A stretch of 64,000 nt of DNA from Streptomyces sp. NBC_00536 (GCF_036346295.1 NZ_CP107819.1:6386001-6450000); one strand, 5' to 3'; shown: positions 18,708 through 27,876, numbered from the stretch's first letter. The notes: generated from the letters alone by a model not told the origin. Program-made: numbers and translations.

Positions 18708-18848
18708 GTGTCCGTGGATCGGATGGCGTCGTCGTGCGCCGCCGGGGCGGTCGCGGTCGCCCTGACCGGAGCCGTAGGGCCGCAGGCAAACGCGACCGGC
18801 GATGACCGCGAGAAGCGCAGCGCGGACCCAGTACCGGGGCAGCGGTGA
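18708..18848 (+). CDS. 46-aa signal-peptide-like ORF (possible 5' piece of a frameshifted gene)
   Basis: GTG at 18708 is preceded by AAGGAGG at 7 nt, the clearest ribosome site in this stretch. The product starts with a signal-peptide-like core (ASSCAAGAVAVALTGAVG) and then a hydrophilic tail before TGA at 18846. It overlaps the next plus-strand frame (18802-19239), so the two may be one secreted protein split by a frameshift, or a short leader. No family recognised. Confidence 0.35.
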   Translation: MSVDRMASSCAAGAVAVALTGAVGPQANATGDDREKRSADPVPGQR

Positions 18849-19239
18849 CCGGCGGGTGCTGGTCCCACGGGTCCACGGCGAGGTGGCCACGGCGAACAAG
18901 ACGCAGTCGAGGGCCGGCCAGGCGGGGCGCAAATGGACCCGGGCCGACCTGGACGTCGCGTTGCAGAAGCGGGGATCGGAGCGGCGGCAGGTCGCTCTCG
19001 CGCTGCTCGATCACGCCGTGGCGGCCGGGCGCACCGTGGGGAACGGAGCGGCGTACCCCAGCTTCTCCGCCTGCTTCCCGGCCGCGGGCAGGGACGACCT
19101 CGCTTTCAGTGTCGGTTCGATCACCCACCACTTGGGACGCGACGCGGCGGCCGCCTCCGTGGACGCGCTGCCGGCCGCGGACGGACTTCGACCGAAGCTC
19201 GCCGCCATCGGGCAGCTGATGGGCGGCGGCAGCCTCTGA
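18802..19239 (+). CDS. Hypothetical protein, start uncertain
   Basis: A 145-aa frame with Streptomyces-like third-position GC, but without a ribosome site at its ATG. It overlaps the 46-aa signal-peptide-like ORF by 47 bp in a different frame. Sequence such as RKWTRADLDVALQKRG and LLDHAVAAGRTVG looks like a folded helical domain, but I do not recognise it. Either a real small gene with a wrong start, or the 3' part of a frameshifted secreted protein. Confidence 0.35.
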   Translation: MTARSAARTQYRGSGDRRVLVPRVHGEVATANKTQSRAGQAGRKWTRADLDVALQKRGSERRQVALALLDHAVAAGRTVGNGAAYPSFSACFPAAGRDDLAFSVGSITHHLGRDAAAASVDALPAADGLRPKLAAIGQLMGGGSL

Positions 19240-19281
19240 CCGCTGTGGTGGGTGTGATCACATGATTCCTCCGAAGGGGGT

Positions 19282-19992
19282 TCAGCTGACCGTGGTCAAG
19301 GACGGGGGGTGCCTCGTGGGTTCTCTGGAGGGGGCGGCGAGGGCGATCGCCGTTACCAGGAAGCCGCGCTGTACCGTCCAGCGGCCGGTGAAGTGGGTGA
19401 GGCGGACGTCACCGACCACGGGGCCGGGGACGAGCAGGCGCGCCGTGAAGGTGCAGGCGTCCGGGTCCACCGTGATGACCGCCTCCTGGAAGTCGAGCCA
19501 GAGCCCGGTGAGCGGGTACCACGCCTTGTAGACGCTCTCCTTCGCGCTGAACACCAGCCGGTCCCAGGCGACGTCGGGGCGTCGCTCGATCAGCGGGGCC
19601 AGCCAGGCGCGTTCCTCCGCCGTGGTGACGATCGCCAGCATGCCCTCCCGGGGAAGCGGTTCGTTGACCTCGGCGTCGACTCCGAGCGAGGTCATGTCCC
19701 CGCTGCGGGCCACCACGGCCGCCCGGTAGCCGTCGCAGTGCGTCATGCTGCCGACGAGGCCGGGAGGCCACAACGGCTCCCCGCGCGGCCCGCGCAGGAT
19801 CGGCGCCGGGGGGAAGCCGAGCCGGCCCATGGCCTGTCGGGCGCACGCCCTGACGGTGGCGAAATCGCTGCGGCGGCGTTCCACGGCCCCTTCCACCAGC
19901 CGCGCTTCCTGTGCGAAGAGGGACGGGGTGGGAAGGGGCGCGCCGAACACCTCGACCGCGGCGACCCCTGCGGGGAACACGTCGGTGATCAC
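19282..19992 (-). CDS. 4'-phosphopantetheinyl transferase (Sfp/EntD type)
   Basis: Transfers phosphopantetheine from CoA to the conserved Ser of carrier domains, here the acyl carrier protein and the NRPS T domains of this cluster. Family motifs are GSMTHCDGYRAAVV, the Mg-binding GVDAE, and the signature FSAKESVYKAWYP. The frame is open further upstream to GTG 20085, which is 13 bp after the oxygenase stop. GTG 19992 is chosen because homologues normally begin near VITDVFPAGV; the ribosome site is weak at both. Same strand and directly downstream of the JmjC oxygenase gene, so probably co-transcribed. This marks the likely left edge of the biosynthetic cluster. Confidence 0.85.
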   Translation of the reverse strand: MITDVFPAGVAAVEVFGAPLPTPSLFAQEARLVEGAVERRRSDFATVRACARQAMGRLGFPPAPILRGPRGEPLWPPGLVGSMTHCDGYRAAVVARSGDMTSLGVDAEVNEPLPREGMLAIVTTAEERAWLAPLIERRPDVAWDRLVFSAKESVYKAWYPLTGLWLDFQEAVITVDPDACTFTARLLVPGPVVGDVRLTHFTGRWTVQRGFLVTAIALAAPSREPTRHPPSLTTVS

Positions 19993-20098
19993 GCGCGCCT
20001 GCCAGCGGACACTCCCGGCTCCGGCGGGCCCGAGAGGGACATCACCAACCACAGCACCAGCTTCATGACCCGGAACCAGCTCCACCTGGCCCGCCTGA

Positions 20099-21298
20099 TC
20101 ACGGTCGGCCGCCGCCGGCCCGCGCGGGATACTCCCACGTCAAGGTGGACACGCGGAGCCGCTCGATGATCCGCAGGACGTCCGGGGCGGGGACGCTCCC
20201 GCCCGGGTGCGCGGCCGTGGCGACGGCCATGCCGTGGCGCGCCAGGTCGGCATCCTCCGCGGACCACACGGAGAGCTTCTCCAGTTCCGCGAACGCGTCG
20301 TCGATGCCCCCGTCGGGTGCGATGCCCTGCTCGGCACAGGCGTCCTTCGCGGCGGCCACGATCGCTCCGCCGCAGAGCCGCGCCGCGACCCCGGGTTCGC
20401 CGTGCCCGATCGCCTGCTCCGCGAGGGCGAGCACGGCGGCGGAGCCGTTGCCCAGGGCGCGGAGGTCGTGGGTCACGAACAGGCCGCGGACGTCCGCCAT
20501 GACGAGGTCCAGGTACAGCTGCCGGAAGTACGAGGGGCAGGCGCAGTCCCGTACGTCCGCGCGCCACCAGTAGTTGACCGACACCGAGATGTCCGGCGCG
20601 GAGACCTGGTGCCACCAGAAGGCCGGGATGAAGAGCAGGTCACCGGGCAGGACGAGGGCCTCCCAGTACTCCGCCCGCGCGAACTCGGGGAACTTCTCCA
20701 GGTCGGGGTCCGCCACGTCGACACCGCTCAGGTGCCGGGTGCGGATGTCGAGCGGCCCCGGGTAGAGCAGGTCGCTCTGGGACGGGTTGAAGAGGAGGAA
20801 CCTCTTGCGCCCGTCGAGCTGCGCGAACAGATTGTTCATGTTGTCGTAGTGCAGCGGGGTGTTCGACGACTCCGATGCCATCCACAGATTGATGTCGGTG
20901 ATGACGTCGCCCGGGATGTAGGGGGGAATGCTCAGGTCGTCACGCAGTTCGACCAGCGCGTTCGGGATCGACATCTGCTGCATGCTGAGCCGGCGGCCGC
21001 TCGCCGTGTCCCGGAACTCGGCTGCGAGCCGCGAGCCGCGCATCGGCTCGTAGCGCAGGCCCTCGCGCGCCGCGGTGTTGTACCTGAACGAGCCGTCCGC
21101 GTCCGCGATGGCGACCGGTACCTCACGGTCGCCCAGGCGTTCGGAGACGTATTCGGGAGTCCATTTCCGCATCGTGTCGAGCGCCCCGGTGCCGCGGATA
21201 ATCAGCGGTGTGGTGGTGAGAACCGCGGCGCGAGCGATGGGCTCTTCAGGGAATGAAGAAACGACTTCCACATGCCCCAGTGATCGGGCTCCCTGCAT
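20099..21298 (-). CDS. JmjC/cupin-8 Fe(II)/2-oxoglutarate-type oxygenase
   Basis: 399 aa from ATG 21298 (GGGGAT ribosome site); the frame stays open 5' of this, but that part is not protein-like. The cupin core shows the first metal motif in PLHYDNMNN (His150-x-Asp152) and the distal His230 in FIPAFWWHQV, with FNPSQSDLLYPGPL between, matching bacterial cupin-8/JmjC hydroxylases related to factor-inhibiting HIF. Such enzymes hydroxylate amino-acid side chains, often on carrier proteins or peptides. Between the phosphopantetheinyl transferase (same strand) and a divergent TauD-like gene, it is probably a tailoring oxygenase for this lipopeptide; which residue it acts on cannot be read from sequence. 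Confidence 0.78.
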   Translation of the reverse strand: MQGARSLGHVEVVSSFPEEPIARAAVLTTTPLIIRGTGALDTMRKWTPEYVSERLGDREVPVAIADADGSFRYNTAAREGLRYEPMRGSRLAAEFRDTASGRRLSMQQMSIPNALVELRDDLSIPPYIPGDVITDINLWMASESSNTPLHYDNMNNLFAQLDGRKRFLLFNPSQSDLLYPGPLDIRTRHLSGVDVADPDLEKFPEFARAEYWEALVLPGDLLFIPAFWWHQVSAPDISVSVNYWWRADVRDCACPSYFRQLYLDLVMADVRGLFVTHDLRALGNGSAAVLALAEQAIGHGEPGVAARLCGGAIVAAAKDACAEQGIAPDGGIDDAFAELEKLSVWSAEDADLARHGMAVATAAHPGGSVPAPDVLRIIERLRVSTLTWEYPARAGGGRP

Positions 21299-21665
21299 GA
21301 CAGATCCCCATTCCGGCAGAATACGCGATGAAGATCGCATGCTACGTATCGGCGGCCGATCGCACAATGGCCGGACACCGGGGTCAAGTTCCGCCGTCAT
21401 CACTTGTGTTCTTCCCGTGCGTTCTTCCCGAACGGTCCTTCCCGCGTGTTCTTCCCGCGCGTTCAACCGGCGCGGGTGCCGCAGTTGATCGGGTCGAGCG
21501 GTTGACCGGGTCAATGGGGGTGGCGGTCCGTCCGCCTGTTGCGGCACACTCCGCAGGGGCCGAGCCCTGGGCTGCTCGATCACGCCGCGACAGACAATGA
21601 ATTGCTCCCGAGCGACGAGGAATTCACGCGGCTCGCGTATCGCTTCGGAAGGGAACACCCAACGC
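21299..21665. promoter_or_regulatory. Divergent promoter region of the two oxygenase genes, with repeats and operator-like sites
   Basis: 367 bp without a gene between the minus-strand JmjC gene and the plus-strand TauD-like gene. It contains five 10-bp units GTTCTTCCCG or close variants spaced 13-14 bp (21408-21470). A StrR-box-like pair follows, GTTCAACCG (21461-21469) and CAGTTGATC (21482-21490), with a 12-nt spacer. The palindrome TTGACC-G-GGTCAA (21502-21514) is preceded 17 bp earlier by the related TTGATCGGGTC. The ribosome site of the TauD-like gene (GGAAGGGA) is at the right end. Regulatory use is inferred. Confidence 0.5.
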
Positions 21666-22601
21666 ATGAGCCACAGCACAGAATTTCCGCTCGTGATCGA
21701 GGCGGAGGGAGGTGAGAGCCTCGTCGAGCGGGTGAAGGACCGGCGCGAGAGCCTGCGCGCCTCCCTGCTCGAACACGGGGCGCTGCTCCTGCGCGGGTTC
21801 TCCGTCCCCGACGTGAGCGCCTTCGACTCCGTCGTCCGCGAGCTGTCGGGAGACCCGCTCACCTACACCGAGCGCTCCTCGCCGCGCAGCGCGATCCAGG
21901 GGCAGGTGTACACGTCCACGGACTACCCCCCGAACGAAGAGATCTTCCTGCACAACGAGAACTCCTACCAGCAGGCTTGGCCCATGGCGCTGTACTTCTA
22001 CTGCGCTCAGCCGCCGCTGACGCTCGGGGCGACGTCCCTGGCCAGCACCCGCGAGGTACTGGCCAGGCTCGACGGCACCGTGCGCGAGGAGTTCACCCGG
22101 CGCGGCTGGCGCGTGGTGCGCAACTTCCGTCCCGGCATCGGGCTCACCTGGCAGCACGTCTTCAACACCGATGACCGCGCGGCCGTGGAGGCCTACTGCG
22201 CCGAGAACGACATCCAAGCGGAATGGCTGCCGAACGACGCCCTGCGGACGACGGCGGTCAGGAAGGCGGTCCACCACCACCCCGTCACGGGTGACGAGGT
22301 GTGGTTCAATCACGCCGCGTTCTTCCACCTCACCACGCTGGACGCGGAGATCCGGGAAGGCCTTCTCGAAATGTTCGACGAGTCGGAACTCCCGACGAAC
22401 ACGTATTTCGGTGACGGCGGTGCCATTTCCGACGACGTCATCGAGCACGTGCGCGACTGCTATCGAGCGGCCACCGTGCGTTTCGACTACCGGGAACACG
22501 ATGTCCTCGTCATCGACAACATGCTGACCTCGCACGGACGGGAACCCTTCACCGGTCCGCGCAAGATTGCCGTCGCGATGGCCGAGCCCTTCCACCCCTA
22601 G
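21666..22601 (+). CDS. SyrP-like TauD/TfdA-family Fe(II)/2-oxoglutarate dioxygenase
   Basis: 311 aa. Metal ligands are visible: His96-x-Glu98 in FLHNENSYQQAWP and distal His290 in LTSHGREPFTGPRKI; the Arg-containing RKI segment fits 2-oxoglutarate binding. The HNEN form and the length resemble SyrP-type enzymes, which beta-hydroxylate Asp on an NRPS carrier domain, more than AsnO-type enzymes acting on free Asn. The neighbouring NRPSs load Asp once and Asn three times, so a beta-hydroxy-Asp or -Asn residue is the most likely outcome. ATG 21666 is chosen over an in-frame upstream ATG because the sequence before it lacks protein character. 102 bp separate it from the lipid cassette. Confidence 0.8.
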   Translation: MSHSTEFPLVIEAEGGESLVERVKDRRESLRASLLEHGALLLRGFSVPDVSAFDSVVRELSGDPLTYTERSSPRSAIQGQVYTSTDYPPNEEIFLHNENSYQQAWPMALYFYCAQPPLTLGATSLASTREVLARLDGTVREEFTRRGWRVVRNFRPGIGLTWQHVFNTDDRAAVEAYCAENDIQAEWLPNDALRTTAVRKAVHHHPVTGDEVWFNHAAFFHLTTLDAEIREGLLEMFDESELPTNTYFGDGGAISDDVIEHVRDCYRAATVRFDYREHDVLVIDNMLTSHGREPFTGPRKIAVAMAEPFHP

Positions 22602-22703
22602 TTCCGCCGGTAATGTTCCCGGGCGATCGGCCGGGCATTCACCAGAATTCGAGACCACCCCATTCAGGCCGCGCTCGTCCGTCCGCGCGGAGAGGAGAAC
22701 CCT

Positions 22704-24452
22704 GTGAGCATGACCCTTGAACCCAGCGTGCTCCATCTGCTGCGCCGGCACGCCGTCGACCGGGCAGAGCGGACCGCCGTCACCTTCGTCCACGACTTCG
22801 ACGCGGCCGACGGCTCGCGCAGCCTGAACTACGCCGAACTCGACGCGGAGGCGCGTCGCGTCGCCTCCTGGCTGCAGGAGCGCTGCGCACCCGGAGACCG
22901 GGTGCTGCTGCTGCACCCGGCCGGTCTGCCCTTCGTCACCGCGTTCCTCGCCTGCCTCTACGCCGGTGTCATCGCGGTGCCGTCGCCGATGCCGGGCCAG
23001 TTCCAGTACCAGCAGCGCCGCGTGACGATGATCGCCCGTGACGCCGGCGTCAGCGTGGCGCTCACCGACATGGGCCAGCTGCCCGAGGCGCAGCAGTGGA
23101 TAGCCGACACCGGCCTCGAACTGCCGGTCGCCGCGAGCGACGCCCCCGGCTTCGGTGACGCGTCGCGCTGGCACGACCCCGGCGCCACCGCCCAGGACGT
23201 GGTGCTCCTGCAGTACACCTCCGGCTCGACCGGTGACCCCAAGGGCGTCATGGTCACGCACGCCAACCTGCTGCACAACGCGGACAGTCTGAGCCGTTCC
23301 CTCGGCTTCACCGAGGACACCAACTTCGGCGGCTGGATCCCGCTCTACCACGACATGGGCCTGATGGGGCAGCTGCTGCCGGGCCTCTTCCTGGGCAGCA
23401 GCGTCGCGCTGATGTCGCCGATGGCGTTCCTCAAGCGCCCGCACCACTGGCTCGCGCTGATCGACCGGTACGACATCGGCTTCTCCGCCGCGCCCAACTT
23501 CGCCTACGAGCTGTGCCTGCGCCGGGTCACCGACGCGCAGATCGCCGCACTGGACCTGTCGCGCTGGCAGTTCGCCGCCAACGGCTCCGAGCCGATCCAG
23601 GCCAGCACCCTGCGGGAGTTCGCGGAGCGCTTCGGCCCGGCCGGTTTCCGGGCCGAGCAGCTCGCCCCCTGCTACGGAATGGCCGAGGCGACGGTGTTCA
23701 TCTCCGGCCGCTCGACCCGGCCGCCGCGGATCCGCGCCGTCGACCCGCAGGCGCTGGAGCGGCACATCGTCCAGGACCCCGAGCCGGGCGGCCTCGTACG
23801 CGAACTCGTCGGCTGCGGCGACGTACCCGACCTCGACGTGCGCATCGTCGAAGCGGGGACCCGCAAGGTGCTTGAGGACGGCACGACCGGCGAGATCTGG
23901 CTGCGCGGGCCGAGCGTCGCGGCCGGTTACTGGAACCGGCCCGATGTGACCGAGCAGATCTTCCGCGCCCACACCGCCGACGGCGACGGGCCCTACATGC
24001 GCACCGGTGACCTCGGGGTGCTGCTCGACGGCGAGATCTACGTCACCGGCCGCACCAAGGACCTGCTCATCGTGAACGGCCGCAACCTCTACCCGCACGA
24101 CCTCGAACACGAACTGCGGCTCTCGCACGCCCCGTTGGCGACCCTCGCCGGTACGGCGTTCACGGTCCCCGCCCCGCAGGAGGAGGTGGTGGTCGTGCAC
24201 GAGGTGCGCGGCCGCTTCAGCCAGGAAGAGCTGCGCGAGCTGGCCATCGGCATGCGCGCCACCGTGCACCGCGAGTTCGGCGTGCACACCGCGGGCATCG
24301 TGCTGATGCGTCCCGGCACGGTCCGCAAGACCACCAGCGGCAAGGTGCAGCGCGCCGAGATGCGCGGCCTGTTCCTCGCGGGCGCCCTCGCCCCGCTGTA
24401 CGAGGAGATGGCGCCCGGCGTCCAGGCGGCGATGGCCGGAGCCGCCGGGTGA
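22704..24452 (+). CDS. Fatty acyl-AMP ligase (FAAL)
   Basis: 582 aa, GTG start with GAGAGGAG at 22691-22698. It is an adenylate-forming enzyme of the FAAL branch: P-loop YTSGSTGDPKG, the FAAL-typical PLYHDMGLMG, ANGSEPI, and YGMAEAT, with a C-terminal domain including GRTKDLLIVNGRNLYPHDLE and TTSGKVQR. It activates a fatty acid as the acyl-adenylate and passes it to an acyl carrier protein instead of CoA, starting lipopeptide synthesis. It is the first gene of a tight four-gene unit; its TGA overlaps the next start (GTGA). Confidence 0.92.
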   Translation: MSMTLEPSVLHLLRRHAVDRAERTAVTFVHDFDAADGSRSLNYAELDAEARRVASWLQERCAPGDRVLLLHPAGLPFVTAFLACLYAGVIAVPSPMPGQFQYQQRRVTMIARDAGVSVALTDMGQLPEAQQWIADTGLELPVAASDAPGFGDASRWHDPGATAQDVVLLQYTSGSTGDPKGVMVTHANLLHNADSLSRSLGFTEDTNFGGWIPLYHDMGLMGQLLPGLFLGSSVALMSPMAFLKRPHHWLALIDRYDIGFSAAPNFAYELCLRRVTDAQIAALDLSRWQFAANGSEPIQASTLREFAERFGPAGFRAEQLAPCYGMAEATVFISGRSTRPPRIRAVDPQALERHIVQDPEPGGLVRELVGCGDVPDLDVRIVEAGTRKVLEDGTTGEIWLRGPSVAAGYWNRPDVTEQIFRAHTADGDGPYMRTGDLGVLLDGEIYVTGRTKDLLIVNGRNLYPHDLEHELRLSHAPLATLAGTAFTVPAPQEEVVVVHEVRGRFSQEELRELAIGMRATVHREFGVHTAGIVLMRPGTVRKTTSGKVQRAEMRGLFLAGALAPLYEEMAPGVQAAMAGAAG

Positions 24453-26137
24453 GCGCCGACGCAGCCCAGTGGCCGTCCGGGCTCCCCGCGGCACTGGCCG
24501 AGATGATGGAGAGCGCGGCCGCCGCGGGTGACGCCTTCGGCGCGCCCCGCAGCGCCGCCCTGGACGCCGCCGAGGCGTTCCCCGACGAGGAATGCGCGCT
24601 GCTGGACGCCTCCGGCCTGCCGCGTGCCTACGTACCCGAACGCCTCGGCGGGGTACCGGGCGGCCTGCCCGAGCTGCTGAACGCGTTGCGCGAGGTGGCC
24701 CGGCGCGATGTCACGGTCGCCGTGGCGCACGGCAAGACCTTCCTCGGCTCCGTGTCCACCTGGGTGGCCGGGACCGAGGAGCAGCAGCGGGCCCTGGCCC
24801 GGCTGGTGACCGACGAGCACGCGGTCGTCTCGTGGGGCCTGACCGAGCGGGGCGTGGGCAGCGACCTGCTGGCCGGAACCATGACCGCCACCCCGGAGCC
24901 GGACGGAGGGTGGCGGATCACCGGGGAGAAGTGGCCGATCAACAACGCCACCCGGGGCAGGCTCATCTGTGTCCTGGCGCGCACCGATCCGGCGGGCGGT
25001 CCCCGCGGATTCAGTCTGTTCCTGGTCGACAAGTCCACCCTCCCGCAGGGGGCGTGGGAGCCGCTGGCCAAGGAGCCGACGCACGGGATCCGCGGCGCCG
25101 ACATCAGCGGACTGCGCCTGTCCGGCGCACCGGTCGGGGCCGACGCCCTCATCGGAGAGGTCGGCGACGGGCTGGGGATCGTCCTGCGCTCGCTCCAGCT
25201 GACCCGCACCCTGTGCGCGGCGCTCTCCCTGGGCGCCGGTGAGCACGCGCTGCGGCTGGTCGGCGAGTTCGCCGCCCAGCGCGAGCTGTACGGCACCCGG
25301 CTGGCCCTGCTGCCGCTGGCCCGGCGCGTCCTGGGCCGGGCCGCCGCGTCGCTGGCCCTGGCCGACGCCGCGGCCCTGCTCGGCGGCCGCAGCGCGCACG
25401 GACTCCCCGGCGAGATGAGCACCGTCTCGGCGACCGTCAAGGCCGGCGTGCCGTGGATCGTCCAGCAGGTCATCGACGATCTCGCAGAACTCCTGGGCGC
25501 ACGCGGCTTCCTGACGGAACATCATGCCGACGGCATGTTCCAGAAGCTGGAGCGCGACCACCGGATCGTGGCCGTCTTCGACGGCAGCACGGCGGTCAAC
25601 CGCTCGCTGCTCATCTCCCAGTTCCCGCTCTTGGCCCGGCTGATCCGCAAGGGGTCCTACGACGGGCCCGGGCTCGCCGCGGTCACCGGCGGGGCACCGC
25701 TGCCCGAGCTGGACCCCACGGCCTTGCGCCTGGTGAGCCGCACCGGCTGCAGCATCGTCCAGGCCGTACCGGACGCCGCCGCGCGGATCGCCGACCTGGC
25801 GGCCGCGGGCAGCGTACCGCCGCGCGCGGCGGAGCTGGCCGGTCTGCTCCGCGAGCAGACGGCAGCGGTCGCCGAGGCCATGGCGGAGCTGCCGCCGACC
25901 GGCAAGAACGCGCCCGCCGCCGCCTTCGCGGTGGCCCGGCGGTTCGAGGCGTGCTTCGCCGGCGCCGCCGTCCTGCACCTGCTCGCCGCACCCGGCGGGA
26001 CGGACCGCGCCGTGGTGCTGACCGCCGCCCTGGAACGGTGCCTGGAACTGCTGGTACCCGGCCACCGGCCGCCGTCCGACGCCTACGAGCCCCTCGTCCC
26101 GACAGTCGCGCACTCCGTGGAGGAACCGGTCCGATGA
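24449..26137 (+). CDS. Acyl-CoA dehydrogenase family protein 1 (acyl chain desaturation)
   Basis: 562 aa, longer than housekeeping acyl-CoA dehydrogenases (about 380-400) because of an additional C-terminal helical region. The core shows WGLTERGVGSDLLAG (the flavin-near TE.G.GSD motif), WRITGEKWPINNATRG, HGIRGADI and FDGSTAVNRSLL. It is translationally coupled to FAAL and followed by an overlapping paralogue (ATGA). Together the two probably oxidise the ACP-bound fatty chain to an enoyl or dienoyl chain before it is joined to the peptide. Family precedent: ramoplanin and enduracidin clusters also pair FAAL, ACP and two such dehydrogenases and make 2,4-dienoyl tails. The substrate here is inferred. 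Confidence 0.85.
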   Translation: MSADAAQWPSGLPAALAEMMESAAAAGDAFGAPRSAALDAAEAFPDEECALLDASGLPRAYVPERLGGVPGGLPELLNALREVARRDVTVAVAHGKTFLGSVSTWVAGTEEQQRALARLVTDEHAVVSWGLTERGVGSDLLAGTMTATPEPDGGWRITGEKWPINNATRGRLICVLARTDPAGGPRGFSLFLVDKSTLPQGAWEPLAKEPTHGIRGADISGLRLSGAPVGADALIGEVGDGLGIVLRSLQLTRTLCAALSLGAGEHALRLVGEFAAQRELYGTRLALLPLARRVLGRAAASLALADAAALLGGRSAHGLPGEMSTVSATVKAGVPWIVQQVIDDLAELLGARGFLTEHHADGMFQKLERDHRIVAVFDGSTAVNRSLLISQFPLLARLIRKGSYDGPGLAAVTGGAPLPELDPTALRLVSRTGCSIVQAVPDAAARIADLAAAGSVPPRAAELAGLLREQTAAVAEAMAELPPTGKNAPAAAFAVARRFEACFAGAAVLHLLAAPGGTDRAVVLTAALERCLELLVPGHRPPSDAYEPLVPTVAHSVEEPVR

Positions 26138-27876
26138 CTCTCGTCGACCCCGCAGGGACCACGTCCCCCGCGGCATCCCCGGACCCGGTCGACCGGCTGG
26201 AGGCGCTCTTCGGCGACGCGGGCGCCCCCGGAAACCCGGTCGGCCGCGACGCGGTGCTGGCGGCCGACGCCGAAGGCGCCATGCTGTCGGCCGGTGAAGA
26301 GCTGCTCGACGGGTTCGGGCTGAACGCACACTTCGTCCCCGAGGCCCTGGGCGGCCGGTTCACCGGCCCCGAGGACCTCATCGGGGTGATGCGCGCCGTC
26401 TACCGGCGCGATCCCGCCCTGGGCCTCGGCTACGGCACCGGATCCTTCATGGCCGCCGTCAACGTCTGGACCTCGGGCAGCACGCGGCAGCAGACCTGGC
26501 TCGCCGGGCACCTGCTCTCCGGCGGACGGGTGGCCTGCGGCTACCACGAGCTGGCCCACGGCAACGACTTCGCACGGGCCGAACTGACCGCCCTGCCCGG
26601 CCCCGACGGGCAGCTGCTCGTCAACGGCCGCAAGGAAGTGGTCGCCAACCTCGGCCGGGCCGGAGCCATGGTGCTCTTCGCCCGCACCGACGAGGGCCCC
26701 GGCAGCCGCAGCCACTCCCAGCTCCTGCTGGAAACGGCGCGGCTGGCACCGGCCGCCCTCACCCGGCTGCCCCGCTTCGCCACCGTCGGCATGCGCGGCG
26801 TACCGCTCGGCGGCATCGAGTTCACCGACTGCCCCGTCCCGGCGGACGCTGTCGTCGGAACTCCCGGGCACGGCCTGGAGACGGCCCAGCGCTCCTTCCA
26901 GCTGACGCGGATCGCGCTGCCCGGCATGACCCTGGGCCTGCTCGACACCGCGCTGCGCACCGCCCTGCGCGGGGCCCTCGGCCGCAACCTGTACGGCGGC
27001 ACCGCCGCCGACCTGTCACTGTCCCGGACGGTGCTCGCCGAGGCCTTCGCCGACCTGCTGCTGGCGGACGCGTTCGTCACCGTGGCCGCCCGCGCGGCCC
27101 ACACCGCTCCCGCGCAGAGCACCGTCTACGCCTCGGCGGTCAAACTCCTCGTCCCGGCGCTGCTGATGGGCGCGGTCAGCAGGCTCTCCGAACTGCTCGG
27201 CTCGCAGTTCTACCTGCGCTCCGGGGAGCAGCCGCTCTTCCAGAAGCTGCAACGCGACGTCCTGCCCTCGGCGTTCGGGCACGCCTCCCGGGTCTCGTGC
27301 CAGGCCGCACTGCTGCCGCAGCTGCCCCTGACCGCGCGCCGGACCTGGAGCGCGGACGACGGGCCGGCGCTCCCGGCCACGACGTTCCGGCCCGGGGAGC
27401 AGTTGCCGCAGCTGGACTTCGGCGCCCTCAAGGTCACCGGGGGCGGGCGCGACCCGCTCTCCCGCACGCTGCTCCAGGGCGCGGAACGGCGTACCGGGGA
27501 GGACGGTGCGATCGCCGCGCGGGCGTCCGAGTACGCCGCCGAGGTACGGGCACTGTCCGCCGAGGCGGCCCGCCTGACCCCCGACCAGCTGGGCCCCGCC
27601 GCACCGCCCCACGCCTTCGACCTGACGACCCGCTGGGCCGGGGTGCTCGCCGCCGCGGCCTGCCTGGGCCTGTGGTGGGAACGGCCGGACGGCGGGCAGG
27701 GACCGGGCGCCGAGCCCGCGTGGGTGCTCGCGGCCCTGCACCGCCTGGGCGTCCACACCGGACGCCACCACGACCCGCTCCCGCAGCCGCTGAGCGAGGT
27801 CCTCTACGCGGAACTGCTCCGGCGTCACGACGCCGGTCTCACCTTCGACCACGCCCGCCGCTCCACGGGCGCCTGA
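26134..27876 (+). CDS. Acyl-CoA dehydrogenase family protein 2 (acyl chain desaturation)
   Basis: 580 aa from ATG 26134, overlapping the previous stop as ATGA. It is a paralogue of dehydrogenase 1 with the same extended architecture: CGYHELAHGNDFA replaces the usual flavin motif, then LLVNGRKEVVANLGRAG, GMRGVPLGGIEF, and LLGSQFYLRSGEQPLFQKLQRD. The flavin-contact motif is notably degenerate compared with copy 1, so it may have a different reaction position or serve as a partner subunit. 56 bp before the acyl carrier protein gene. Confidence 0.83.
   Translation: MTLVDPAGTTSPAASPDPVDRLEALFGDAGAPGNPVGRDAVLAADAEGAMLSAGEELLDGFGLNAHFVPEALGGRFTGPEDLIGVMRAVYRRDPALGLGYGTGSFMAAVNVWTSGSTRQQTWLAGHLLSGGRVACGYHELAHGNDFARAELTALPGPDGQLLVNGRKEVVANLGRAGAMVLFARTDEGPGSRSHSQLLLETARLAPAALTRLPRFATVGMRGVPLGGIEFTDCPVPADAVVGTPGHGLETAQRSFQLTRIALPGMTLGLLDTALRTALRGALGRNLYGGTAADLSLSRTVLAEAFADLLLADAFVTVAARAAHTAPAQSTVYASAVKLLVPALLMGAVSRLSELLGSQFYLRSGEQPLFQKLQRDVLPSAFGHASRVSCQAALLPQLPLTARRTWSADDGPALPATTFRPGEQLPQLDFGALKVTGGGRDPLSRTLLQGAERRTGEDGAIAARASEYAAEVRALSAEAARLTPDQLGPAAPPHAFDLTTRWAGVLAAAACLGLWWERPDGGQGPGAEPAWVLAALHRLGVHTGRHHDPLPQPLSEVLYAELLRRHDAGLTFDHARRSTGA

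Noticed and set aside
21299..21862. N-terminal extension of the JmjC oxygenase running into the TauD-like gene
   Set aside because: The extension would overlap the divergent gene and looks like antisense composition. ATG 21298 has a ribosome site and fits the family length.
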